Assembly: GCA_964428805.1 (NCBI GenBank)
Contig: CAYRZF010000019.1
Span: forward strand, 1 to 30,631
Reading direction: 5' to 3'
Source of the DNA: CAYRZF01 sp964428805
Lineage (GTDB): Bacteria > Methylomirabilota > Methylomirabilia > Rokubacteriales > CSP1-6
DNA: 30,631 nucleotides
Below, piece by piece: positions 8,718-18,100 of this stretch; the first letter of the stretch is position 1, and every line of letters starts with the position of its first letter. Under the pieces are notes generated by a model. That model was not told the origin of the DNA and ran no database searches. It was given only the letters and a program-made list of their open reading frames with translations. The position numbers were made by a program, and so were the translations under genes.

Positions 8718-9435
8718 GGACCAGGCGGTCTCCGAGAAACCGCGGGAGCCCCGCCCTGAGGATTTTCTCCCGAGCGGCCGAGATGTCGTAGGCGACCCGG
8801 TGGACGGTGAGCCGGCCGGCATCAAGGTCCCAGACAGCGTAGCACGCGCGCGGGTCCTGGTCGCGCGGCTGCCCCACGCTCCCGACGTTGACGATGTACC
8901 GCCACTCGGGCAGGAACCAGACCTCCTCCGCGCCGGGCTCGAACCCTCCGCCCGAGGGGCCGAGCGACCAGGCCCCAGGGCAATGCGAATGGCCGACAAA
9001 ACAGAGGCGGGACGAGAAGGCGTCGAACACCTTCAAGCCATCGGCGCCCGTGACCAGATAATCCCACTTCTCCGGATTCTTCGGGCTGGCGTGAACCAGC
9101 GTGGCGTCCGCGACCTGAAGCGCCAGCGGCAACCCGGCGAGGAACGTCCGATGCTCGTCGTCGAGCTGGGAGGCGGTCCAGAGGGCGGCAGCCTGGGCGT
9201 AGGGATTAAACCAGCGGAGATCCAGGCGATCCGTCACTCCGTACTCGTGGTTGCCGGCGACGAAACGGGCGTCCCGCTCAACCAGCCTTTCGACGCAGGC
9301 GACCGGATCCGCCCCGTACCCCACCACATCTCCCAGGCACAAGAGGGCGTCGGCGCCGGTGCCGGCGAGGTGATGGAGGACAGCGGTCAGGGCCTCGAGG
9401 TTACCGTGGATGTCGGAGAGGAGCGCGTACCGGAT
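8707..9435 (-). CDS. Calcineurin-like metallophosphoesterase (YfcE/MJ0936-type), apparent ATC start
   Basis: A small dinuclear-metal phosphoesterase; its substrate cannot be read from the sequence. Counting from the proposed start, the metal ligands are all present: D8 and H10 (SDIHGN), D36 (CLGDVVGYG), N62-H63 (AGNHEYG), H115 (LVHASPKN), and H149 and H151 (FVGHSHCPG). Homologues normally start M-(R/K)-Y-A-x-x-SDIHGN; here the codon at the M position is ATC (9435-9433). No ATG, GTG or TTG occurs in this frame between there and deep inside nusB, where an ATG at 9645 would add 70 low-complexity residues antiparallel to nothing but overlapping nusB by 206 bases. The likely reading is a 242-residue protein with a rare AUC start, four bases after the nusB stop, or a single-base assembly error (ATG to ATC). 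Confidence 0.85.
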   Translation of the reverse strand: MRYALLSDIHGNLEALTAVLHHLAGTGADALLCLGDVVGYGADPVACVERLVERDARFVAGNHEYGVTDRLDLRWFNPYAQAAALWTASQLDDEHRTFLAGLPLALQVADATLVHASPKNPEKWDYLVTGADGLKVFDAFSSRLCFVGHSHCPGAWSLGPSGGGFEPGAEEVWFLPEWRYIVNVGSVGQPRDQDPRACYAVWDLDAGRLTVHRVAYDISAAREKILRAGLPRFLGDRLVHGR

Positions 9436-9439
9436 CGGC

Positions 9440-9865
9440 CTAACCTGGGCGGAGCTCTTTGCGGAGCTCTTTATGGATGCGATCGAGGATGCCGTTAATG
9501 AACCGGCTGGACTCCTGAGTGCTAAACTTCTTCGCGACCTCGATCCCCTCGTTAATGACGACCTTGGGGGGGATGTCCGTCGTCCAGAGCAACTCGAAGA
9601 TTCCCGCGCGGAGGATGTTCCGGTCCACAACGGCCATCCGTTCAATATCCCAGTTCTCGGCGTACTGGGTGATCAGCTCGTCGATCTTTCCCTGATGGAG
9701 TTTCGTCCCGCGCACCAGCGTCTCGGCGAACACCCGCGTCTCCGGCTCCACCGGGTGCCGGCTCCAGAACTCCTCCGAGGACGACGCCGGATCCCCGTCG
9801 CTCCGGAGGTCGAGCTGATAGAGGAACTGAAGCGCCAGTTCCCGGGCCTTCCGCCTCTTACCCAT
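9440..9865 (-). CDS. nusB: Transcription antitermination factor NusB
   Basis: An RNA-binding all-helical protein that, with NusE (S10), binds boxA in the antitermination complex on rRNA operons. The 141 residues are the usual size. Recognisable parts are the basic N-terminus MGKRRKARELALQFLYQLD, the central MAVVDRNILRAGIFELL, PPKVVINEGIEVAKKFS and the terminal SSRFINGILDRIHKEL. Its ATG lies eight bases inside the end of ribH, so it is probably translated by coupling. The ribH-nusB pair is a very widespread arrangement. Confidence 0.97.
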   Translation of the reverse strand: MGKRRKARELALQFLYQLDLRSDGDPASSSEEFWSRHPVEPETRVFAETLVRGTKLHQGKIDELITQYAENWDIERMAVVDRNILRAGIFELLWTTDIPPKVVINEGIEVAKKFSTQESSRFINGILDRIHKELRKELRPG

Positions 9866-10370
9866 GCTTGCGCGTCAGCCGGGACACCATCGCGGCCATT
9901 TCGAGAGCCGCCAGCGCCGCCTCCTCGCCGCGGTTGCCCACCTTCCCGCCCGCGCGCTCCCAGGCCTGCTCCTCGGTGAAGGCCGTGACCACCCCGAACG
10001 TGGTCGGAACGCCGGTGGACAGGCCCACCTCCCGGATCCCCGCGGCCGCCTCGCGGGCCACGTGCTCGAAGTGAGGGGTCTCCCCGCGGATCACGACGCC
10101 CAGGCAGACGATCGCCGCGAACCTCCCGCTGCGGGCCAGGTGCAATGCCGCCTGGGAAAGCTCCAAGGAGCCAGGCACCCAGTGCACTTCGACCTGGGAG
10201 GGGTCCACGCCCTGACTCCGAAAGGCCTCCAGGGCGCCGTCAAGCAGGCGCTTGGAGATCGGCTCGTTGAAGCGGGCAACGACAACGCCAAACCTGGGGG
10301 CCCGCCGCCCACGCCCGGCGCTGGAACCCTGCTTCCCCATCTTCGGAAATTTCGGGGCCTTGCCCGCCAT
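9858..10370 (-). CDS. ribH: 6,7-dimethyl-8-ribityllumazine synthase
   Basis: Condenses the DHBP and pyrimidine precursors into lumazine, the penultimate riboflavin step; family members assemble into pentamers or 60-mer capsids. Of 170 residues, about 26 at the N-terminus (Lys/Gly/Arg-rich, MAGKAPKFPKMGKQ...) precede the core and are longer than usual; a second ATG at codon 11 is a possible alternative start. The core shows VVVARFNEPIS, HWVPGSLELSQAA, CLGVVIRGETPHFEHVAREA (with the catalytic-type His), TTFGVVTAFTEEQAWERAG and NRGEEAALAALEMA. GGAG lies seven bases before the ATG at 10370. The gene starts three bases after the ribBA stop. Confidence 0.96.
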   Translation of the reverse strand: MAGKAPKFPKMGKQGSSAGRGRRAPRFGVVVARFNEPISKRLLDGALEAFRSQGVDPSQVEVHWVPGSLELSQAALHLARSGRFAAIVCLGVVIRGETPHFEHVAREAAAGIREVGLSTGVPTTFGVVTAFTEEQAWERAGGKVGNRGEEAALAALEMAAMVSRLTRKHG

Positions 10371-10373
10371 ACG

Positions 10374-11615
10374 TCACTCCGACGGGAGAGACGAAAAGAG
10401 GTGGCCGAGCTTCTCGCGTTTGGTCGTGAGGTAGCGAAGGTTGGCGCCCGTGGCGGGAATCTCGATGGGCACCCGCTCCGCCAGTTGGAGGCCGTAGCCT
10501 TCGAGCCCCACGATCTTCTTCGGGTTGTTGGTCAAGAGGCGCATGCTCTTCACGCCCAAGTCCAGCAGGATCTGCGCGCCGATCCCATAGTCCCGAAGGT
10601 CGGCCTTGAAGCCGAGCGCCAGATTCGCCTCAACGGTGTCCTTGCCTTGATCCTGAAGCTCGTAGGCCCGCATCTTGTTCAGGAGCCCGATCCCACGCCC
10701 TTCCTGCCGCATGTAGACGAAGACGCCCCGTCCCTCCCTCTGGATGATGGTGAGCGCGATTTCCAGCTGCGAGCCGCAATCGCACCGCTTGCTGTGAAAC
10801 ACGTCCCCGGTCAGGCACTCGGAGTGCACCCTCACCAGGACGGGTCTGCCATCGGTGACGTCGCCGACCACCAACGCCAGCGGCACACGGCTGTCCACGG
10901 TGGTCTCGTACGCGACGGCCGTGAATTCGCCGAGCTCGGTGGGGAGCCGGGTGGCGGCCACGCGGCGGACCAGCTTCTCCTTGCGGATGCGGTACTCGAT
11001 GAGGTCCTTGATCGTAATGACTTTGAGGTTATGAGCTCGGGCGAGCGCCAGGAGCTGAGGCACCCGGGCCATCCCACCGTCCTTGTCCATGACCTCGCAG
11101 ATGACCCCGGCGGGCGAGCACCCCGCCAGGCGCGCCAGGTCCACCGACGCCTCGGTGTGCCCGGCCCGGCGCAGGACCCCGCCCGTCATCGCTCTGAGCG
11201 GCAGGATGTGACCCGGACGCGTCAGGTCCTCCGACCGGGTCTTGGGATCCACGAGGGTCTTGATCGTGACCGCCCGATCGTGTGCCGAGGTCCCCGTGGT
11301 GACGCCGCGGCGGGCGTCAACCGTGATCGTGAAGGCCGTGCCCATCGGAGCCGTGTTGTCCGACACCATCATCGAGATCTGAAGGGCATCCAGCCGTTCG
11401 CCTACCATCGGGACGCAGATGAGCCCGCGCCCGTGCTTGGCCATGAAATTGACCGCCTCCGGCGTGACCTTGTCGGCGGCCATCACCAGGTCGCCCTCGT
11501 TCTCCCGATCCTCGTCGTCCACGACCACGAGCATCCGGCCGGCCCGAAGTTCCTCGATGGCGGTCTCGATCGACGCAAACTGCCGGCCGGAAGTGTCCTC
11601 TGGAACATTCGTCAT
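10374..11615 (-). CDS. ribBA: Bifunctional DHBP synthase / GTP cyclohydrolase II
   Basis: Makes both riboflavin precursors: 3,4-dihydroxy-2-butanone 4-phosphate from ribulose 5-phosphate, and the pyrimidine from GTP. The N-terminal RibB half (about 1-205) has the acidic loop DDEDRENEGDLV and TGTSAHDRAVTIKTL. The C-terminal RibA half (about 206-405) has the zinc site (HSECLTGDVFHSKRCDCG), RQEGRGIGL and LTNNPKKIVGLEGYGLQL. Both active sites look intact. The length of 413 is normal. The ATG at 11615 is preceded by GAGG six bases away and lies 16 bases after the ribE stop. Confidence 0.97.
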   Translation of the reverse strand: MTNVPEDTSGRQFASIETAIEELRAGRMLVVVDDEDRENEGDLVMAADKVTPEAVNFMAKHGRGLICVPMVGERLDALQISMMVSDNTAPMGTAFTITVDARRGVTTGTSAHDRAVTIKTLVDPKTRSEDLTRPGHILPLRAMTGGVLRRAGHTEASVDLARLAGCSPAGVICEVMDKDGGMARVPQLLALARAHNLKVITIKDLIEYRIRKEKLVRRVAATRLPTELGEFTAVAYETTVDSRVPLALVVGDVTDGRPVLVRVHSECLTGDVFHSKRCDCGSQLEIALTIIQREGRGVFVYMRQEGRGIGLLNKMRAYELQDQGKDTVEANLALGFKADLRDYGIGAQILLDLGVKSMRLLTNNPKKIVGLEGYGLQLAERVPIEIPATGANLRYLTTKREKLGHLFSSLPSE

Positions 11616-11631
11616 GCGTCACCTCGCGAGC

Positions 11632-12294
11632 TCATCGGTCCTGTCCGCGAAGGAGAGCCTGGCGCGCCAGGAGGAGGTCGATGGCCGGGGCATCGCCAGC
11701 CTCCCCCAGCTGAAGAAACCGGAAGAGATATTTGCCGATTACGTCCATTTCCAGGTTGACACGGTCCCCCGCGGCCCGTCCCCCGAGGGTGGTGACCGAC
11801 AGCGTATGCGGGATCACCATGGCTTCGAAGGCGTCGGCGTCCAGGGTCGCCACGGTCAGGCTCACCCCGTCCACCGCCACAGAGCCCCTGGGAATCATAT
11901 AGCGCAGCAGGCCGGGCTCCGGGACCACGATCCTCATCCTCACGGTATCACGCTCCGGGGAAACTCGCGCCACGCTCCCGACGGCGTCAACGTGACCCAG
12001 AACCAGGTGCCCGCCCAGGGGCGCGCCGAGGCGGAGGGGGCGCTCGAGGTTCACCGGGGAGCCGGGAGCGACATCCGCGAGAGCGGTGGCCCGCAAAGTC
12101 TCGGGGCCCACGTCAAAGCTGAGTAGGCTCCCGTCCCGCTCGACCACGGTCAGGCACACGCCATTGACGGCCAGGCTGGACCCCCGCTCGCTGCCCTCGA
12201 GGACGCGCGCGCCCCTGACTGCCAGACCCCACGCCCCCTCGCGCCGAACCAGCCGGACGACCTCGCCCAACTCCTCAATGATGCCAGTGAACAT
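11632..12294 (-). CDS. ribE: Riboflavin synthase, alpha chain
   Basis: Dismutates two lumazine molecules to riboflavin. It contains two lumazine-binding barrel repeats, the first starting MFTGIIEELGEV with LAVNGVCLTVV, the second about residues 95-190 with GGHLVLGHVDAVG and VAVDGVSLTVA. A start ten codons upstream is open, but the ATG at 12294 gives the universal MFTGIIE N-terminus and 220 residues, so it is preferred. The start overlaps the end of ribD by 20 bases. GGGGATGCGG precedes the start and would serve as the ribosome site. Confidence 0.96.
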   Translation of the reverse strand: MFTGIIEELGEVVRLVRREGAWGLAVRGARVLEGSERGSSLAVNGVCLTVVERDGSLLSFDVGPETLRATALADVAPGSPVNLERPLRLGAPLGGHLVLGHVDAVGSVARVSPERDTVRMRIVVPEPGLLRYMIPRGSVAVDGVSLTVATLDADAFEAMVIPHTLSVTTLGGRAAGDRVNLEMDVIGKYLFRFLQLGEAGDAPAIDLLLARQALLRGQDR

Positions 12295-13408
12295 CCGCAT
12301 CCCCGCGGGCAATATCCCCTTCAATGAGCAGGTCCTCTCCCATCGCCCTGACGGTCATCCCGGTGAGGCGGAACGCCTCCTTCAAGCCTCGGCCGGGTCC
12401 CTCCAGCGGGGTGGGCGACTGCCGGCCCCCAAGGAGCATCGGCGCCACGAAGACCAGGACGCGATCCACGAGCCCCGCCTCGAGGAAACCCGCGTTCAAC
12501 TCGCCGCCCCCCTCGAGGAGCAGCGCCGTGACCTCTCGCTGAGCGAGGTCCGCCATCAGCGCGTTCAGGTCCACGCGCCCATCCCGGGACGGCAGCCTCA
12601 GTACCTGAGACCCGGCTGCCTCAAGGGCCCTGAGTCGGTCCCCCGGCGCCGACTCGGTCACGGCGATCAGTGTCCTCTCGGGACGACCGGCCGCAATCAC
12701 CCTCGCAGTGACCGGAGTCCGTCCGTGGCTGTCAACGACCACGCGGTACGGCTCGCGGGGCCACGCGGGCTCCAGCCGGACGGTCAACTCCGGATCATCG
12801 GCAAGGATGGTGGAGATCCCCACCGCGATTGCGTCGGCCTCGCTCCGGAGCCGGTGTCCCTCCCGGCGCGCAGCCTCTCCCGTGATCCAGCGCGAGGAGC
12901 GGTCCCACCCGGCGATCTTGCCGTCCAGGCTCATGGCGACCTTGAGGGTCACGAACGGGCGCCGCTCGGTGACCCAGGTGAAGAACGGCCGGTTGAGTCT
13001 CCGGGCCTCCTCCTCGAGACACCCCGCCGAGACTTCCAGTCCGGCTTGCCTCAGGGCCGCCACGCCGGCCCCGGAAACCCGCGGGTTCGGGTCCAGGACC
13101 GCCACCACCACCCGACGGATCCCGGCTTCTAGAACGGCCGGGACACACGGCGGGGTCCGCCCCTGATGCACGCACGGCTCAAGCGTCACGTAAAGCGTCG
13201 CCCCCCGCGCCGCTTCCCCGGCGGCAGCGAGGGCAAGGCGCTCAGCATGGGGAGTTCCGGCCTTCGCGTGAAAGCCCTCTCCGACCACCACCCCGTCGCG
13301 AACGACGAACGCTCCCACGAGGGGATTCGGGGAGGTGAGTCCGCGCGCCTTGTCGGCCAAGGCGAGGGCCGGGTGCATGAGGCGCTCATCGAGCTCGGAG
13401 AGAGACAT
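12275..13408 (-). CDS. ribD: Bifunctional pyrimidine deaminase / reductase RibD
   Basis: Carries out the second and third steps of the pyrimidine branch of riboflavin synthesis. The N-terminal deaminase domain (about 1-140) has the zinc ligands H54 and catalytic E56 (HAERLAL), with C79 and C88 (PCVHQGRTPPC). The reductase domain (about 145-365) begins FVTLKVAMSLDGKIA and includes LLLEGGGELNAGFLEAGLVD. The frame is open 13 codons further up, but the ATG at 13408 (MSLSELDERLMHPALALA) gives the expected start, 13 bases after the ftsY stop. 377 residues is a normal length. It heads the ribD-ribE-ribBA-ribH run; no FMN riboswitch can fit in the 13-base spacer upstream. Confidence 0.96.
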   Translation of the reverse strand: MSLSELDERLMHPALALADKARGLTSPNPLVGAFVVRDGVVVGEGFHAKAGTPHAERLALAAAGEAARGATLYVTLEPCVHQGRTPPCVPAVLEAGIRRVVVAVLDPNPRVSGAGVAALRQAGLEVSAGCLEEEARRLNRPFFTWVTERRPFVTLKVAMSLDGKIAGWDRSSRWITGEAARREGHRLRSEADAIAVGISTILADDPELTVRLEPAWPREPYRVVVDSHGRTPVTARVIAAGRPERTLIAVTESAPGDRLRALEAAGSQVLRLPSRDGRVDLNALMADLAQREVTALLLEGGGELNAGFLEAGLVDRVLVFVAPMLLGGRQSPTPLEGPGRGLKEAFRLTGMTVRAMGEDLLIEGDIARGDADVHWHH

Positions 13409-13421
13409 GGCGGGCCCCGGG

Positions 13422-14345
13422 CTACTCCTGGAGGAGGGCCGACACAAAGACCTTAGGGTCGAAAGGCTGTAAATCGTCCACGCGCTCCCCGGTGCCGAGC
13501 AGCTTGATCGGCAGGCCTAGCTCACGGTGGATCGGGACAACGATTCCCCCCTTGGCTGTGCCGTCGAGCTTGGTGAGAACCAGCCCCGTGAGCCCGACGC
13601 CTTGATGAAAGGTCCGGGCCTGGGCGAGTCCGTTCTGCCCCGTCGTCGCGTCGAGCACCATGAGGGATTCGTGCGGGGCGCCGGGGAGCTGACGACCGAC
13701 GACGCGCTTGACCTTGGCCAGCTCCTCCAGCAGGTTCGACTTGGTGTGAAGCCGGCCCGCCGTGTCCACGATCAGCACGTCCACGCCCCGGGCCGTGACC
13801 GCCCTGACCGCGTCAAAGACCACGGCCGACGGATCCGATCCGGACGCCTGGTGAATGACCTCGGCCCCGACGCGATCCCCCCACGCCTTGAGCTGCTCGA
13901 TGGCAGCGGCGCGGAAGGTGTCGGCGGCCGCGAGCGCGACCGACTTGCCCGCGCCCTTGAGGGCCGCCGCCAGCTTGCCGCAGGTCGTGGTCTTCCCGCT
14001 GCCGTTGACTCCCAGCACCAGGATCACCGCCGGCTGTTGATCGAGCGCCAGGGGGGACACGGCGGTCGCCAGCACCTCTTCCAGAAACCGTTTGAGCCCC
14101 GAGCGGACGTCTTCCGGCGCGCTGAGCCGACCGCGACGGACGTCCTCCCTGAGGCGCTCGAGAAACTCCCGGGCGGTGACGGCTCCCAGGTCGGCCGAGA
14201 TCAGCAGTTCCTCGAGGTCCTGGAAGAGCGCCTCGTCCAGGGGTCTTCCCAGGCTGAGGAGGGCGTTGAGTCCACCGCTCAGCGCGTTCCTGGATCGGTC
14301 GAGGCTCTGCCTCACGCGATCCGCCAGCGCGGCAAGATATCTCAC
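13422..14345 (-). CDS. ftsY: Signal recognition particle receptor FtsY
   Basis: The SRP receptor GTPase, which docks ribosome-nascent chain complexes at the inner membrane. The GTG at 14345 overlaps the rodZ stop as GTGA and has GAGG eight bases upstream; the open frame further up lies inside rodZ and carries no FtsY sequence. The resulting 307 residues are an N domain (about 1-95) and a G domain: GVNGSGKT at 112-119, DTFRAAAIEQL, DTAGRLHT and TKLDGTAKGG. The acidic A domain of enterobacterial FtsY is absent, as in many bacteria, so membrane contact would use the amphipathic N-terminal helix (RYLAALADRVRQSLDRSR). Confidence 0.96.
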   Translation of the reverse strand: MRYLAALADRVRQSLDRSRNALSGGLNALLSLGRPLDEALFQDLEELLISADLGAVTAREFLERLREDVRRGRLSAPEDVRSGLKRFLEEVLATAVSPLALDQQPAVILVLGVNGSGKTTTCGKLAAALKGAGKSVALAAADTFRAAAIEQLKAWGDRVGAEVIHQASGSDPSAVVFDAVRAVTARGVDVLIVDTAGRLHTKSNLLEELAKVKRVVGRQLPGAPHESLMVLDATTGQNGLAQARTFHQGVGLTGLVLTKLDGTAKGGIVVPIHRELGLPIKLLGTGERVDDLQPFDPKVFVSALLQE

Positions 14346-15073
14346 GGCTTCACGGCCTCGGTCTGCGGCGGGATGACCCGATTCTGGATCACGGCGCCCC
14401 GGGCACCCAGCGGCGGCATCGGCTGGCCGTTGAGTTCGAAAACGATGCCGCCGGCATTGCCGACGGTGAGGATAAACCGTTTGGCGGTGACCCACTCTCG
14501 CGTCGCGCCAGCGGGAAGGAGCTCCTCCACGACACGCCCATCGTCCGTCTGCACCCGTACCCACGTGGGCTCCGTGGTCCGCCCCACCAGCCTTAATCGC
14601 GATGGCTCCTCCTGTCTCGTCGCTGCCACCACCGGAGCCGGCGGCGTGGGGGACACCGTTTGCGGCGCCGACGCCGGCACGCCCCCGGCAACGACGGGTC
14701 CCTTCAGGCGCCCCTGAAGCCCCACCACGAGGAAGAGCCCGACGCCCAGCACGAGGAGCAGCACGAGGCTCACGAGGATCGGTCCATACCCGCGCGCCTT
14801 CGGGCGAAGGGTCTCCTGGGGGGACGGCAGAGCGGGCGGTGTGCCCGCGATTTCCCGATAGCGGGAGAGCGCCTCGTCCGCAGACTCTCCTAGGGCTACG
14901 CAGTAGGCCCGGATGAACCCCTTGGTGAAGACCGGCGCAGGAAGCCGCTCAAACGCCTCCGATTCCAGGGCCTTGAGGTAGGGTTGGCCGACGCGGGTAA
15001 TCCGCGCCAGCTCCTCCAGGGAGACACCCCGGGCTGCTCGGAGTTCGCTCAGGTAAGAACCGAGGGACTGCAT
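14342..15073 (-). CDS. rodZ: RodZ-like membrane protein with helix-turn-helix domain
   Basis: The domain order matches RodZ, which links the MreB cytoskeleton to the cell wall machinery in rod-shaped bacteria. Residues 5-75 form a cytoplasmic Xre-like helix-turn-helix domain (LGSYLSELRAARGVSLEELA, FTKGFIRAYCVALG). A single membrane helix at about 96-119 follows, then a Pro/Val/Ala-rich linker (about 125-155) and a C-terminal beta-rich domain of the DUF4115 type (WVRVQTDDGRVVEELLPAGATREW). No mreB or rod genes are in the window, so the cell-shape role is by domain homology only. The ATG at 15073 has GAGG six bases upstream. A promoter candidate lies just ahead, so this may be the first gene of the long rodZ-to-lolD transcript. 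Confidence 0.85.
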   Translation of the reverse strand: MQSLGSYLSELRAARGVSLEELARITRVGQPYLKALESEAFERLPAPVFTKGFIRAYCVALGESADEALSRYREIAGTPPALPSPQETLRPKARGYGPILVSLVLLLVLGVGLFLVVGLQGRLKGPVVAGGVPASAPQTVSPTPPAPVVAATRQEEPSRLRLVGRTTEPTWVRVQTDDGRVVEELLPAGATREWVTAKRFILTVGNAGGIVFELNGQPMPPLGARGAVIQNRVIPPQTEAVKP

Positions 15074-15089
15074 GGGGAACCTCGCAAGG

Positions 15090-15119
15090 AGTGTAATTCA
15101 TACAGTCCAGAAAAGTCAA
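15090..15119 (-). promoter_or_regulatory. Candidate promoter for the rodZ-ftsY-rib transcript
   Basis: In the 66-base smc-rodZ spacer the minus strand shows TTGACT (15119-15114), an 18-base spacer and TACACT (15095-15090). These match the housekeeping consensus at 5/6 and 4/6. Transcription would start only about ten bases before the rodZ ATG, almost on its ribosome site, which counts against it somewhat. Confidence 0.35.
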
Positions 15120-15139
15120 CGCTCGAAAGGAGTTAGGTT

Positions 15140-18100
15140 TCAGTCGCCGAGGCGGACGGACACGAGACGGGAGAGTCCGGGTTCCTCCATCGTGATCCCG
15201 TAGAGGACGTCGGCAGCTTCCATGGTCTTCCGGTTGTGCGTGATCACGATGAATTGCGTTTGCTGGCAGAGTTCACGTAGCACTCGAAGGAATCGATGGA
15301 TGTTGGCGTCATCTAAAGGCGCATCCACCTCATCCAGCACGCAGAACGGGCTCGGCCTGAAGTAGAAGATGGCGAAGAGGAGCGCCAGCCCGGTCAGCGC
15401 CTTTTCCCCGCCGGAGAGGAGGGTCACTGCCTGCAGGCGTTTTCCTCGGGGCTGAGCCATCAGCTCAACACCGGGCTCCAGGGCGTCCTCGCCCTCCTCG
15501 GCCTCCACGAGCTTCAACTCGGCGCGCCCCCCCTCGAAGAGGCGGCCAAAGATCTGGCCGAAGTGGACGTTGATCGCCGCGAAGGCTTGAAGGAACCGCT
15601 CCTCGGCCGTGCGGGTCATCCCCCTGATTGCCTTCTCCAGGTCCCTGATCGAGAGGACGAGATCGTCGTGCTGGGTTCGGAGGAACGCCAGGCGTTCTTC
15701 AAGCTCACGGTACTCTTCATCCGCCACCAGGTTGACCGGCCCCATGGCGGCCAGCTTGGCCTCGAGCTCTGTCAGGCGAGTCCGGACCGCTTCCAGATCC
15801 CCGGGCGGATCATGAGCGGACAGCGCCTGGGGCTCCACCCCGAAGCGACGATGCCCCTCCTGCTCCAGCTCCTCACGCCTTACCCGACCCTCCGTGGCCT
15901 TGAGCTCGAGCCCGTGCAGCTCCTCCCGGATCTGCTCCAGCGCGCGTTTCTCCTGAGCAGCCGCCGCCTCGATCTCCTGGAGCCGGGAGAGGAGTTCCGC
16001 GTGCTCACGGGCGATCCGACGCTCCTCGCCCTCCAGGCGATCCCGGTCCATCGCCACCTGCCGGGCGCGCTCATCCGCCTGCTCACGCTCCGACGCCAGG
16101 TCGGCCTGTCGCTCCGCAAGCTGCCGCCGGCGCGCCTCCGCCTGAGCCCGCCGCCGGGCCAGATCTTCGGCGAGATCACCCAGGTGACCGAGCTCCCGTC
16201 GGAGAGCCTCGACCCGCTCGCCGACCGCGGCCGATTCGATCCGACGGGCCGTCAGATCGCCGGCGAGAGCCGCGTCGCGCTCCTGGGAGGCCTCCACGAT
16301 CACGCGGAGCTCAGCCATGGCTCTCTCCAGCCGCCTCTCAACCTCCATTGCGGCTTGAACCTGCCTGTCCAGAGCCTCTCGCTCCCTCGCGGCCTCCCCG
16401 GCTTCCTCGACGAGCTGTCGCTCTTCGACCTGGAGAGTCTCGAGATGCCCCGAGAGGCGCTCCGCCTCCCGGACGACCTGTTCGAGGTCCTTCTTCCCCT
16501 CGAGCCGCCGTCCGGCCTGGGTCTGGAAGGACTGCTGAAGCTGGGTCTGCTCAGCTCTGAGCGTGACAATCTCGCCTTCCAGCCTCTCAAGCCTCGTCTG
16601 TGCCTCCCGCACTTCCAGAGCCAGGCCGACGGACTCGTTTGCCAGTTCCCTGATCGCGCGCTTACGCCCGAGCAGCGAGTGCTCCGCCTCTCCGGTGGCC
16701 GCCCGGCCGCCCGTCAGCCTGCCCGCGGGAGAGAGAACTTCCCCTGAGCGAGTGGCGAAGGTGGCGGTCGTTCCGTTGAGGCGCCACAGGGCTTCGGCCT
16801 GCTCCAGGTGCGGCACCACCGCCACGCCGCCGAGGAGATAATGAAGCAGCACCGCATGGCGCGAGCGCACGAGCCGGGCGGCCCACCTGAGATCGGCCTC
16901 GTCGCGCGGAAGACCGTTGTCCACCGGAAGGGTTTCCAGGGGAAGGAACGTGGCCGACCCGGCGCCGTTCGCCTCGAGGTGTCCAATGCCGGCTTTCGCG
17001 TCGGCGAACCGCTCCACGACCACCCACTGGAGCCGATCGCCGAGCACCGCCTCCACCGCGGTCTCGAGTCCCGAGGGCACTTCCAGCAGATCCGCCACTG
17101 TCCCGAGGACCCCGGGGATCGCCGAAGCACCTCCGTCCTTGAAGATCGCGCGCACCCCAGCCCCGTATCCTTCCCGTTCTCGCTCGAGTCGCTCCAGAGC
17201 CTCCAGCCTCGACTGCCGGGCGGTTTGGGAGAGACGGAGTTCAGCAAGCTCGGCCTGGCGCTGTTGCCGAAGGCCTTCCCGAGCCGTCAGTTCGCGTTCC
17301 AGGTTCGAGCGCCGCCCCTCCAACTGCGAGAGCTCCTCCGCGACCTGCTGCCGGAGAGCCTCGAGCCTGCCGCGCGCCTCGGCCAGGCGATCAGCCTCTT
17401 CCCGGGCGGCGCTGGCCTCGTGGGCGAGTCGCTCCCGGCGGCGCAGGAGCTGACTTTCCCGCTCCCGAAGCGCGCCGATGGAGCGCGTGAGCTCCGCCCG
17501 CTCTCCCGCGGCCCGCACCGAATCAACCCGGAGCGCGTCGAGCCGTTCCCGGTTCGCCAGGAGCGTGCCGCGAAGCGTGCCGAGCTCGGTCTCCAGCGCT
17601 TCCAGCTCGCCGTGGCGCTGGCGCTGGGAAGCCAGGCACTCCTCCAGTTGGCGTTCCTTTGTGACCCGGTCGGCGCTGAGGCCATTCACGCGCTCCTCCA
17701 CCAGCCGAATCTCTTCCTGGAGCCTCAGGTCCTCCTCCGACAGCTCCCGGATCTGGATGCCCATCTGTTCCCGCCGCTCCAGGAGCCGCTCCACCTCGCC
17801 CTGGATCTTCTGGACGGACTGGCGGAGGTCGGACAGCCGGTGCTCCGTCTCTTGAATCACGGAGCGCTGCGTCGCTTCCTGAGCCGCAAGGCCAGCCACC
17901 CGCACCCGGGTGGCCTCTTCCTCGCGTCGAAGCCCGGCCATCCGCTCGCGGTACTCCGCCTCCTGACGCTGTAGGGCCAGGTAGTCAGCCGCAAGGAGGG
18001 TCAGGGAAAGCTGCTGCTGCTCGGCGTGGAGCGTCTTGTACTGCTGGGCCTTCCGCGCCTGCCGCTCGAGAGAGGCCAGTTGCCGCTTGACCTCGTCCAT

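Noticed and set aside
9516..9524. GAGTGCTAA, resembling half of a CIRCE heat-shock operator
   Set aside because: It lies inside nusB, and no TTAGCACTC partner is present at the nine-base spacing.
9864..11759. Plus-strand frame of 631 codons
   Set aside because: It lies opposite ribH and ribBA, with a Pro/Arg/His/Asp-rich translation and no domain; a high-GC antisense frame.
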